From: CAZZEX01 sp964653285
GTDB lineage: Bacteria; Chloroflexota; Anaerolineae; B4-G1
Length of the DNA: 64,000 bases
Assembly: GCA_964653285.1 (NCBI GenBank)
Contig: CAZZEX010000006.1
Coordinates: forward strand, 15,571 to 79,570
Direction: 5' to 3'
This document shows, one piece after another, positions 8,769 to 15,734 of this stretch (position 1 is the stretch's first letter; each line of letters begins with the position of its first letter). Below the pieces are notes generated by a model. It made no database searches. It had not been told where the DNA came from and saw only the letters and a program-made list of their open reading frames with translations. The translations under genes and the position numbers were made by a program.

Positions 8769-9201
8769 ATGAGCATGTCGTCGCGGGAACGGGTGATGGT
8801 CCAGGACTTTGGCATGCGCATTGACGATTGGCGCCCCTGGCAGTTGGACGACGGCACCCCGGTCCAGATGCCGGGTAACTTCGAGCCGGTGGCCGAGGAG
8901 GATGGCAGCCTGTGTCTTTAACCCGATCCAGACTGAAGCCGCCGGCATGGACCCGGCCAGGCTCAAGGCGGAGTCCGGAGACCGGCTTGTCTTCTGGGGA
9001 GGCGGCGTCGAGACTCAGAGGGTGTTGCCTTCCGGCTCCAGGGACGAAATACGGGCGCAGGTGAAGGAGCGCATCCAGACCTTGGGGCCGGGTGGTGGCT
9101 TCGTGTTCGCCACTACCCACAATATCCAGGAGGACGTCTCGGCCGACAACTTGCTCGCTATGTGCGAAGCCGTGCGTGAGTTTGGACAGTATCCATTATG
9201 A
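8769..9201 (+). pseudogene. Remnant of a uroporphyrinogen-decarboxylase-family methyltransferase
   Basis: Two pieces of one protein family lie in different frames. Piece 1 (8769-8924) begins MSMSSRERV, like the family N-terminus, runs into DDGTPVQMPGNFEPVAEEDG, a mid-protein motif, and hits a stop. Piece 2 (about 8910-9201) resumes in another frame with CVFNPIQTEAAGMDPARL and ends RLVFWGGGVETQRVLP and PGGGFVFATTHNIQEDV, typical of the C-terminal third. Intact members have roughly 350-400 residues; about half is missing. UroD-family proteins frequently accompany MttB/corrinoid pairs, so this may be the lost partner of the genes at 6175-8343. Confidence 0.7.
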
Positions 9202-9210
9202 TAAGCGTAT

Positions 9211-9236
9211 CCCGGTACTTTGACGAAAGTGCCGGG
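9211..9236 (+). terminator. Stable hairpin before the E2 gene
   Basis: CCCGGTACTTT (9211-9221) pairs with AAAGTGCCGGG (9226-9236) around the loop GACG, with a single G-U pair. It lies ten bases after the UroD remnant. No U-run follows directly, so it may be a weak terminator, attenuator or mRNA-end protector that lowers expression of E2 relative to upstream genes. Confidence 0.4.
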
Positions 9237-9303
9237 GTAACTTTGACCTCTATGTCATTATTGCCCCAGGATTGTGAATAACATTCAGAATGTTGAGCCG
9301 CTT

Positions 9304-9336
9304 TTGTTCATTGTTCATTGTCTCATTGTTCATTGG
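9304..9336 (+). repeat. Short-period repeat, unit about TTGTTCA
   Basis: The heptamer TTGTTCA or a close variant recurs four times between 9304 and 9336. It is one of a series of spacer repeats in this window that share a position (before a ribosome site) but not a sequence. No promoter is evident in the rest of 9237-9373. Confidence 0.6.
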
Positions 9337-9373
9337 AACGAAGTTCCCTATGTATCTGGAGTAAGGAGTGACT

Positions 9374-10735
9374 ATGGCTTATGAAGTCGTCGTGCCCCGC
9401 CTGGGGCTAACGATGGAAGAGGGACGTATCGTGGAGTGGTACAAGGAAGATGGTGAAACCGTCGAGGTGGGGGAACCGCTGTTCGCCGTGGAGACCGACA
9501 AGGCGATCCTGGACGTGGAAGCGCCGGTCAATGGCATCGTCTATCACGTGCCAGACCTCTCCCCGGACCCGCTACCTATCGGAGTCGTGATCGGCTATAT
9601 CCTCGCGCCTGGCGAGGGAGTGCCGCTGCCGCAGGCAAGTCCGGCTGCGACATCCACAGCAATCCCGGCTGAAGCAGCCGTATCAACACCTGCCGCTGCA
9701 TCTGTACAAACTGCCTCTGCCGGCGGCAAGAAACTGGTCAGCCCGGCTGCCCGCCGGCGGGCAAAGGAATTGGGCATCGACTGGCGCACGATTGAGCATC
9801 CAGAGGGCGGACCAATCATGGTGGCGCACGTGGAAGAGGCCGCCCGGTCGAGGGAGCAGGTGGTCCGAATCCAGGCTTCGCCCGTAGCGCGACGGCTGGC
9901 GGAGGCGGCCGGCATTGACCTGGCCGAACTGGCGGCCCAGAAAAGGAAAAGGCAGCCGGGCGAAAGGATCAAGCGCGAGGATGTGGAGGCGGCTATTGCT
10001 GCTTGCGAGGCGGCCGCCGCGCCGCCATCTCCTGCCCCGGTGGTGGGCGAAGCCATGCCCGTCACTCACATTCGGCGTCTCATCGCCCAGCGCATGGTTG
10101 AGAGTACGCACACCACTGCTCCTCTTACCCTCACCACCGAGGCCGACGCCACCGAATTGGTCGCCCTGCGCGAGCGGCTCAAGGCAACCCTCAGCCCACG
10201 AGGCGTGGTTGTGCCTGCCTACACCGATCTGATCATCAGGCTCACCGCCCTCGCCTTGCAGGAACACCCGCTGCTGAATGCTTACTGGAAGGAGGATGAG
10301 ATCATCGTCCCGACAGGCATTCACATCGCGGTGGCGGTTGATACCGAGGCGGGGTTACTGGTTCCGGTCATCCGCGACGTGCTGAGCAAGAGCGTCCAGC
10401 AGATCACGGAAGAGGCACGGGCGCTGGCGGAGAAGGCCAGGGCCCGTCAGTTGGGACCGGATGACCTGCAGGGTGGCACGTTTACCGTCACCAACCTGGG
10501 CGTGTACGGCATTGATGCTTTCACGCCGATCATCAACCTGCCACAATGTGCCATCCTGGGCGTCGGGCGGATCATCGGCAAGCCAGCAGCGTACAACGAC
10601 GAAATTGCCCTCCGCCAGATGATGGCACTTAGCCTAACCTTCGATCACCGCGTAGTGGACGGTGGGCCGGCCGCACGCTTTCTCAAAACGATTCGCGAAT
10701 ACGTAGAGCAACCGTATCTGTGGATGGTTCGGTGA
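9374..10735 (+). CDS. Dihydrolipoamide acyltransferase (E2) of a 2-oxoacid dehydrogenase complex
   Basis: 453 residues from ATG 9374, five bases after TAAGGAG; the GTG at 9368 overlaps that site. One lipoyl domain (about 1-80) has the lipoylated lysine K43 in VETDKAILD. An Ala/Pro/Thr-rich linker follows, then two peripheral-subunit-binding-like segments: VSPAARRRAKELGID near 125 and ASPVARRLAEAAGIDL near 172. The catalytic domain fills the rest and has the active site H425-x3-D429-G in DHRVVDGG. It accepts the acyl group from the E1 at 4207-6178 and transfers it to CoA. Two binding segments are more than the usual one. Confidence 0.87.
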   Translation: MAYEVVVPRLGLTMEEGRIVEWYKEDGETVEVGEPLFAVETDKAILDVEAPVNGIVYHVPDLSPDPLPIGVVIGYILAPGEGVPLPQASPAATSTAIPAEAAVSTPAAASVQTASAGGKKLVSPAARRRAKELGIDWRTIEHPEGGPIMVAHVEEAARSREQVVRIQASPVARRLAEAAGIDLAELAAQKRKRQPGERIKREDVEAAIAACEAAAAPPSPAPVVGEAMPVTHIRRLIAQRMVESTHTTAPLTLTTEADATELVALRERLKATLSPRGVVVPAYTDLIIRLTALALQEHPLLNAYWKEDEIIVPTGIHIAVAVDTEAGLLVPVIRDVLSKSVQQITEEARALAEKARARQLGPDDLQGGTFTVTNLGVYGIDAFTPIINLPQCAILGVGRIIGKPAAYNDEIALRQMMALSLTFDHRVVDGGPAARFLKTIREYVEQPYLWMVR

Positions 10736-10829
10736 GGGCCGGCTTCGGTCTGGATGGCAAAGGCCAGTGGATAACGCGCACCTACTCTCCGACGATGCCC
10801 AGGAGCACGTCGGGGGGGAGTGCCTGTTT

Positions 10830-11063
10830 CTAGCGGTTGATGGTTCGCGCGATGATGTTCAGCAGGATCGTCAGCAGAATACTGAGGATGATCGAACTGG
10901 CCAACGGGATCAGGCAGGTGAAGCCCGGCCTCTCGATGTGGATGTCTCCCGGCAGGTGGCCCAGGAAGGGCGTCTTTGAGACCAGCCACAGCAATCCGCC
11001 CAGTAGAACCAGCGCGCCGCCTATGCCCATCAGCAACTTGCCTGCCGTCTCTAGCCCACTCAT
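10830..11063 (-). CDS. DUF2905 small membrane protein
   Basis: 77 residues. ATG 11063 is chosen because GGAGG lies five bases before it, inside the longer reading from 11075. Two hydrophobic segments flank the conserved PGDIHIERPGF, diagnostic of DUF2905. Function unknown. The family commonly sits next to ruvB, as here, 73 bases downstream on the same strand. That gap has C-rich period-8 repeat text (about 11080-11125). Confidence 0.8.
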   Translation of the reverse strand: MSGLETAGKLLMGIGGALVLLGGLLWLVSKTPFLGHLPGDIHIERPGFTCLIPLASSIILSILLTILLNIIARTINR

Positions 11064-11136
11064 GGCGACCTCCATTTACACATCCAGACACCCATACTCC
11101 CACACTCCCGCACCTCCACACCCCAATAATTCGTCG

Positions 11137-12159
11137 TCACAGCAACGTTGGCTGCTCCAGTCGTCCGTAGGGCAGGCCCAGGTGCTCGTAAGCCCATGCC
11201 GTCGCGACTCGCCCTCGGGGCGTGCGGTCCAGGAAGCCCAGTTGCAGCAAGTATGGCTCGACCACGTCCATGATCGTGTCGGGCTCCTCGCTCACGGCGG
11301 CCGCGACGGTATCCAGCCCCACGGGCCCGCCGTCGAACTTCTCGATGAGGGTGCGCAGCACGCGCCGGTCCAGGTTGTCCAGTCCACGCTCGTCCACGTC
11401 CAGCAGCTCCAGGGCCTGGCGGGCCACCTCGGCAGTGATGCGCCCGTCGGCGCGTACCTGGGCAAAGTCACGCACACGCCTGAGCAGCCGTAACGCCACC
11501 CGGGGTGTCCCCCGACCGCGCCGGGCGATTTCCGCTGCCCCTGCATCCTCTGTCTCCACCTTCAGCGCCCACGCGGCGCGGCGCACGATGGCCTCCAGTG
11601 CCTCTTGGTCGTAGAAGTCCACACGAAAGATGGCGCCGAAGCGGGTCCGCAGCGGGGCGGTCAACAGTGCCAGGCGGGTGGTAGCCCCTACGATGGTGAA
11701 GTGCGGCAGTTTGAGCCGAATGGAGCGGGCGCTGGGTCCCTTGCCGATGACGAAATCGAGCGCGAAGTCCTCCATCGCCGGGTAGAGGATCTCCTCGACG
11801 GCGCGGCCCAGACGGTGTACTTCGTCAATGAACAGCACCTCTTTCTCGCGCAGGTTGCTCAGGATAGCGGCCAGGTCGCCAGCCCGTTCGATGGCCGGGC
11901 CGGAGGTGACCCGGATGGGCATGTCCATCTCGTTAGCGGTAATGTGGGCCAGAGTGGTTTTCCCCAGGCCCGGTGGCCCGTACAGCAGCACGTGGTCGAG
12001 CGCTTCGTTGCGCTGCTTGGCTGCTTTGATCAGGATGGCGAGGTTCTCCCGCACCCGGTCCTGCCCGATCAGATCGGCCAGGCGCTGGGGGCGCAGTGCC
12101 CGGTCGAGCACGGTTTCATCTTCTACCTGGGGCTGAGGTGAAATGATGCGCTTGTGCAT
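11137..12159 (-). CDS. ruvB: Holliday junction branch-migration ATPase RuvB
   Basis: 340 residues, full family length. The AAA+ core is complete: Walker A GPPGLGKTT (61-69), Walker B LFIDEVH (109-115), sensor 1 GATTR (158-162) and the LRTRFG segment, followed by the C-terminal winged helix ending in RTPRGRVATAWAYEHLGL. RuvB hexamers drive branch migration with RuvA and precede cleavage by RuvC; neither partner is in this window. The promoter at 12171-12198 would leave only about five bases before the start codon, so the mRNA is nearly leaderless and no ribosome site is present. Confidence 0.95.
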   Translation of the reverse strand: MHKRIISPQPQVEDETVLDRALRPQRLADLIGQDRVRENLAILIKAAKQRNEALDHVLLYGPPGLGKTTLAHITANEMDMPIRVTSGPAIERAGDLAAILSNLREKEVLFIDEVHRLGRAVEEILYPAMEDFALDFVIGKGPSARSIRLKLPHFTIVGATTRLALLTAPLRTRFGAIFRVDFYDQEALEAIVRRAAWALKVETEDAGAAEIARRGRGTPRVALRLLRRVRDFAQVRADGRITAEVARQALELLDVDERGLDNLDRRVLRTLIEKFDGGPVGLDTVAAAVSEEPDTIMDVVEPYLLQLGFLDRTPRGRVATAWAYEHLGLPYGRLEQPTLL

Positions 12160-12170
12160 TTCAGAAATGG

Positions 12171-12198
12171 ATTATACAGTGAAACGACGCTTTGACAA
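12171..12198 (-). promoter_or_regulatory. Promoter of ruvB
   Basis: On the minus strand TTGTCA (12198-12193), a 16-base spacer and perfect TATAAT (12176-12171). Only 11 bases separate the -10 box from ATG 12159. Confidence 0.65.
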
Positions 12199-12220
12199 GC
12201 GGTAGGCTTGGGGGTACAAT
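12192..12220 (+). promoter_or_regulatory. Promoter of upp
   Basis: TTGACA (12192-12197), a 17-base spacer and TACAAT (12215-12220). The -35 box is shared, on the opposite strand, with the ruvB promoter, so the two polymerases would exclude each other. The leader to upp is about 55 bases. Confidence 0.7.
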
Positions 12221-12226
12221 TTAGAT

Positions 12227-12269
12227 CTCAAGTCTCAAATCCCAAGTCCACAGGTCCCAAGTCCACAGG
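12227..12269 (+). repeat. Short-period repeat in the upp leader
   Basis: CCCAAGTCCACAGG occurs at 12241-12254 and 12256-12269, preceded by degenerate CTCAAGT/CTCAAAT units from 12227. The last unit runs directly into the AGGAGGT ribosome site of upp. Confidence 0.7.
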
Positions 12270-12281
12270 AGGTGAACCGTG

Positions 12282-12908
12282 ATGTCACAGGTGCACATTT
12301 CGACCCATCCGCTGGTGCAGCACAAACTGGCTCTGCTGCGTGATCGCCGCACTGACCCCAAGATGTTTCGCGAACTGCTGCGGGAGATAGCCGTCCTGAT
12401 CGCCTACGAAGCCACAGACGATCTGGCCACGGAAGAGGTGACGGTGATGACGCCGATGGGACAGGCCAGCGGCCGCCGGCTGCGGGAGCGGGTTGGGCTC
12501 GTCCCTATCCTGCGCGCTGGGCTGGGGATGGTGGAGGGATTCTGGAACATGATGCCCAACATCGAGGTGTGGCACATCGGTCTCTTCCGCGACGAGCAGA
12601 CGCTGGAGCCGGTCGAGTATTACAACCGCCTGCCGGTCAGCCCAACCGTAGACGTCTGCCTGGTTCTCGACCCTATGCTCGCTACAGGTGGATCGGCGGT
12701 GGCGGCGGTGGATATTCTTAAGAACTGGGGAGCCAAGCGCATCAAGTTCGCGGGTGTCATCGCGGCCCCTGAGGGTGTGCAACACCTCACCACAGCCCAT
12801 CTCGACGTGCCACTGTACCTTGCTGCCGTAGACGAGCGGCTGAACGATGTGGGATACATCGTGCCGGGCCTGGGAGACGCGGGGGACCGGCTGTTCGGCA
12901 CGGGGTAG
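12282..12908 (+). CDS. upp: Uracil phosphoribosyltransferase
   Basis: 208 residues, normal length. Either GTG 12279 or ATG 12282 could start; ATG has AGGAGGT eight bases upstream. The PRPP loop is LVLDPMLATGGSA (about 126-138) and the C-terminal uracil pocket text DAGDRLFGTG closes the protein. It salvages uracil to UMP in the cytoplasm. It has its own promoter, divergent from ruvB. Confidence 0.94.
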   Translation: MSQVHISTHPLVQHKLALLRDRRTDPKMFRELLREIAVLIAYEATDDLATEEVTVMTPMGQASGRRLRERVGLVPILRAGLGMVEGFWNMMPNIEVWHIGLFRDEQTLEPVEYYNRLPVSPTVDVCLVLDPMLATGGSAVAAVDILKNWGAKRIKFAGVIAAPEGVQHLTTAHLDVPLYLAAVDERLNDVGYIVPGLGDAGDRLFGTG

Positions 12909-12970
12909 TCAACGGATGGGGCAAGCAACTGGCATGATCCACTCTCAGCCGTTTATCCGTTGCTAATCCA

Positions 12971-13008
12971 TTGACCCGTTGGTGATCCGTTGACCCGCTG
13001 GTGATCCG
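12971..13008 (+). repeat. 19-base tandem direct repeat, two copies and a partial third
   Basis: TTGACCCGTTGGTGATCCG (12971-12989) is followed by a copy with one change (12990-13008). A third copy starts at 13009 with TTGACA, and its TTG is the proposed start codon of the next gene. Looser copies occur upstream to about 12915. Confidence 0.8.
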
Positions 13009-14055
13009 TTGACACATTTGCCACACTACTTACTCACCTTCATCATCTCACTCGTCCTGGCGACACTGCTCACCCCCCTCGCCGGTCGCCTGGGGCGCCG
13101 GTTGGGCATCGTGGACCGGCCGGGGGGGCGCCGAAGGCACAAGGGCGAGGTGTCCCGTCTGGGTGGCGTGGCGGTGTTCCTGGCGTTCGTAGCCGCTATC
13201 GGGGTTGCGGCGTGGTGCGGGGTTCTCACCGTGGGCTACAACGACGATGATTTCACTCGGTTGAATGGTCTTCTGCTTGGCGGGTTGATCGCTTTTCTCT
13301 TTTGGTTGCTTGATGATCGCTTCGATCTTCCGCCGGGACCTCAGTTTGCTTGTCAGTTCGCCCTCTCGCTGGTCGCCGTCGCCACGTTGCTCTGGCTCGA
13401 ATGCTTCACCTTGCCTTTCTTCGGGTACGTGCAATTGGAGGCCTACCCCTGGGGCCCCTGGGTCTACGTCCCGTTGACGGTTCTCTGGGTGATGGGGATG
13501 ATGAACACGGTCAACTGGCTCGATGGGCTCGGCGGGCTGGCCGCTGGGGTGGGTGCGATTCTTTGCCTGGTGCTGGCGATTCACATGCACCGCGTAGGGC
13601 AACCCAGCGTGGCACTACTGCCGCTGGCGCTCCTCGGCGCGCTGCTGGGCTTTCTGCCCTACAATATTGCCCCCTCACGGGTCTTTCTGGGGAGTGCGGG
13701 GGCGTTTTTTCTGGGCTACGCCCTGGCCTGCCTGGGCCTCATCGCCGGCGGGCGGGTGGCCACCGTGCTGCTGGTGATGGGGCTGCCCATTGTGGACGTG
13801 GCCTGGCAGATCCTCGACCGGCTGCGCCATCGCCATTCCCCTGGCCAGGCCGACCGGGGCCACCTCCACTTCCGCCTGCTCGACCTGGGGTTATCGGAGC
13901 GGACCATCGTACTTCTCTACTGGGGCTTCTGCGCGCTGTTCGGCGTGCTGGCGTTGGTCATTTCCCGCCGCTTCTACAAACTGCTGGCGCTGGTGGGCAT
14001 CGGCGTGGTGGTGATGTTGGTATTGGCTCGCCTGTCTCGCGAACGCGAGGTGTGA
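13009..14055 (+). CDS. Undecaprenyl-phosphate sugar-1-phosphate transferase (WecA/TagO/MraY superfamily)
   Basis: 348 residues with about ten membrane segments. The family aspartates are visible in LLDDRFDLP (near 105) and NTVNWLDGLGGLA (near 165), and the cytoplasmic histidine motif in DRGHLHFRLLDLG (near 285). It would transfer a HexNAc-1-phosphate from a UDP-sugar to undecaprenyl phosphate, the first step of polysaccharide or teichoic-acid-like assembly. The residues fit WecA/TagO better than MraY. The start is TTG 13009 within a repeat array; TTG 13018 is an alternative. No ribosome site is seen. Confidence 0.83.
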   Translation: MTHLPHYLLTFIISLVLATLLTPLAGRLGRRLGIVDRPGGRRRHKGEVSRLGGVAVFLAFVAAIGVAAWCGVLTVGYNDDDFTRLNGLLLGGLIAFLFWLLDDRFDLPPGPQFACQFALSLVAVATLLWLECFTLPFFGYVQLEAYPWGPWVYVPLTVLWVMGMMNTVNWLDGLGGLAAGVGAILCLVLAIHMHRVGQPSVALLPLALLGALLGFLPYNIAPSRVFLGSAGAFFLGYALACLGLIAGGRVATVLLVMGLPIVDVAWQILDRLRHRHSPGQADRGHLHFRLLDLGLSERTIVLLYWGFCALFGVLALVISRRFYKLLALVGIGVVVMLVLARLSREREV

Positions 14056-14097
14056 CGTGTAGTCACGTCTTATATTTCACGTTTCACGCTTCATGTC
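14051..14097 (+). repeat. Short-period repeat with hairpin in a convergent spacer
   Basis: GACGTG (14054-14059) and CACGTC pair around TAGT, followed by three TTCACGT/TTCACGC-like units. The hairpin could act as terminator for the transferase gene, whose stop lies at 14053-14055. Confidence 0.5.
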
Positions 14098-14098
14098 C

Positions 14099-14851
14099 TC
14101 AGTACTCCACCCGCACGCCCTTCACTCGCTCCAACAGTCTCTCCCCCAACGCAATCAGCAAGACGAACGGCAGGTCCACCGCTATCGTGAGAGCGCACAT
14201 CGTCGCCAGCCAGCGCGGTGCTATGGTGAGAGGCTCGGCCAGACTGCCGACAACCGCTGGCCCAAGCCCCACCGCCCAGATCAACACGCCGATCAGGAAC
14301 ACGAAGAGAATCACCGGTGCCCATGACTGCCGGTCGGCCCGGCTGGGCAGCATCGTGTTGCTCACGGCGAAGATCACGTAGGCCCAGATCCAGGCGTCAG
14401 GCGCTTTCAGCATTCCCAGCAGCCCTGCCATCAGGTTGGCTCGATCCCCGGCGACGAACGCTGCCCCAACCGTGCCGATGCCGAAGACCCAGTACCCGAT
14501 CAGCAGAATGACGGCGCTCCCTGCTAATAGCGGGGCCAGCCCAATCAGGCTGGCCCGCACGGCGTCAGTCCTCTCGACCGGGACGAAACCTAACTGGACG
14601 CGCTGTCCTGCCCGTTTAGGCCGGATGGAGATGCGGCCCACTCGTACCCTCAGGAGTATTGCGGCGAACGCATGACTTAACTCGTGGAGGAGGATGCCTG
14701 GCAGGAGTGGCATCGCGTACAGTACTACCGTGACATCGGGGTCGCCCGTGAGCAGCAGCATGGTTCCCTGCAGGTGGCGGTGAATCCAGCGCTCGACCAG
14801 CAGCAGGAGCACAAGCGTCACCGCCAGCCAGGTGAGAGATGACCAGTTCAT
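14099..14851 (-). CDS. Membrane zinc metallopeptidase-like protein (HExxH)
   Basis: 250 residues from ATG 14851. A longer frame starts at 14926 directly after the tpiA stop, but its first 25 residues are translated spacer repeat, so I prefer 14851, where the first membrane helix begins. Six or so membrane segments. H56-E57-L-S-H60 in LLHELSHAF matches the zinc site of M50-type intramembrane peptidases. I cannot identify the third metal ligand with confidence. Last gene of the yvcK-gap-pgk-tpiA unit. Confidence 0.65.
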   Translation of the reverse strand: MNWSSLTWLAVTLVLLLLVERWIHRHLQGTMLLLTGDPDVTVVLYAMPLLPGILLHELSHAFAAILLRVRVGRISIRPKRAGQRVQLGFVPVERTDAVRASLIGLAPLLAGSAVILLIGYWVFGIGTVGAAFVAGDRANLMAGLLGMLKAPDAWIWAYVIFAVSNTMLPSRADRQSWAPVILFVFLIGVLIWAVGLGPAVVGSLAEPLTIAPRWLATMCALTIAVDLPFVLLIALGERLLERVKGVRVEY

Positions 14852-14883
14852 TGGAGGAAGGAGTAGACGAGGAATGGGTAAAT

Positions 14884-14916
14884 GAGTAGATGAGGCTCCG
14901 CTTTCCTCATCTACTC
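14884..14916. repeat. Perfect 12-bp hairpin of the GAGTAGATGAGG family
   Basis: GAGTAGATGAGG (14884-14895) pairs perfectly with CCTCATCTACTC (14905-14916) around a nine-base loop. More partial units (GAGTAGACGAGG, CTACTCGTCTACTCATTT) surround it between 14861 and 14926. The same family separates pgk and gap. Confidence 0.85.
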
Positions 14917-14926
14917 GTCTACTCAT

Positions 14927-15697
14927 TTACTTCCTCTTATATGCCAGCCCGTTCCGCACAATTGCCGCAAAGTCGGCTGCTCGCAGGCTGGCCCCGCCCA
15001 CCAGCGCGCCGTCAATCTCCGGCTGGGCCATAAACTCGGCGGTGTTGCCGGGCTTGACGCTGCCGCCGTACTGGATGCGGATTGCCTGCGCCAGATCATC
15101 GCCGTACATCTCGCCCAGCGTCCCGCGTACCGTGCCCCCGATGATATCGTTGGCTCCCTCGCCGGTGGCCGGTACCCCCGTGCCGATGGCCCAGATTGGC
15201 TCGTAGGCCATAGTCACGGTGCGAGCCTGCTCCGGCGTGAGGCCTGCGAAGGCGGCGCGCACCTGCCCGCCGACGAACTCCTCCGTCTCGCCAGCCTGAT
15301 TTTGCTGGAGGTTCTCCCCCACGCAGACGATGGGCTTGAGCCCGTGGGCCAGCGCTGCGTATAGCTTCCTGTTGACCATCTCGTCGGTCTCGCCGAAGAG
15401 GGTGCGGCGCTCCGAGTGGCCAATGATGACGTAGTCGCACAGACCCTGCAACATCAGTGGGCTGACCGCGCCGGTGAAGGCCCCCTGCTCCTCCCAGTGC
15501 ATATTCTGCGCGCCCAGGCCGATGGCCGACCCGGCCAGGGCCTCGCGCACGGCGGCCAACGCGGGGAAGGGCGGGCAGACGGCTACGTCGCAGCCGGCGA
15601 TACCTTCCAGCGCGGCCCGTAGTTCCTGCGCCAGCGCGACAGCCTCCTTGATGGTCTTGTGCATCTTCCAGTTGCCGGCGATGAATGGTTTACGCAT
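14927..15697 (-). CDS. tpiA: Triosephosphate isomerase
   Basis: 256 residues, normal for a bacterial TIM barrel. The start is ATG 15697 (MRKPFIAGNWKMHKT). Active-site residues are present: Asn and Lys in GNWKMHK, His in IIGHSERR and the catalytic Glu in AYEPIWAIGTG; GGASL near the end completes the phosphate site. It interconverts dihydroxyacetone phosphate and glyceraldehyde-3-phosphate, working with the pgk and gap genes upstream. Confidence 0.96.
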   Translation of the reverse strand: MRKPFIAGNWKMHKTIKEAVALAQELRAALEGIAGCDVAVCPPFPALAAVREALAGSAIGLGAQNMHWEEQGAFTGAVSPLMLQGLCDYVIIGHSERRTLFGETDEMVNRKLYAALAHGLKPIVCVGENLQQNQAGETEEFVGGQVRAAFAGLTPEQARTVTMAYEPIWAIGTGVPATGEGANDIIGGTVRGTLGEMYGDDLAQAIRIQYGGSVKPGNTAEFMAQPEIDGALVGGASLRAADFAAIVRNGLAYKRK

Positions 15698-15734
15698 TGT
15701 GTCTCCTTCGCTCTGCTATTGACAAACCGCCTAC

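Noticed and set aside
13350..14381. Large plus-strand frame opposite the peptidase
   Set aside because: It is a Gly/Arg/Pro-rich shadow of the WecA-like gene and crosses a convergent spacer.
14852..14926. Start of the membrane peptidase at 14926
   Set aside because: Although it adjoins the tpiA stop and has AGAGGAAG upstream, the added residues are translated hairpin repeat. It remains possible.
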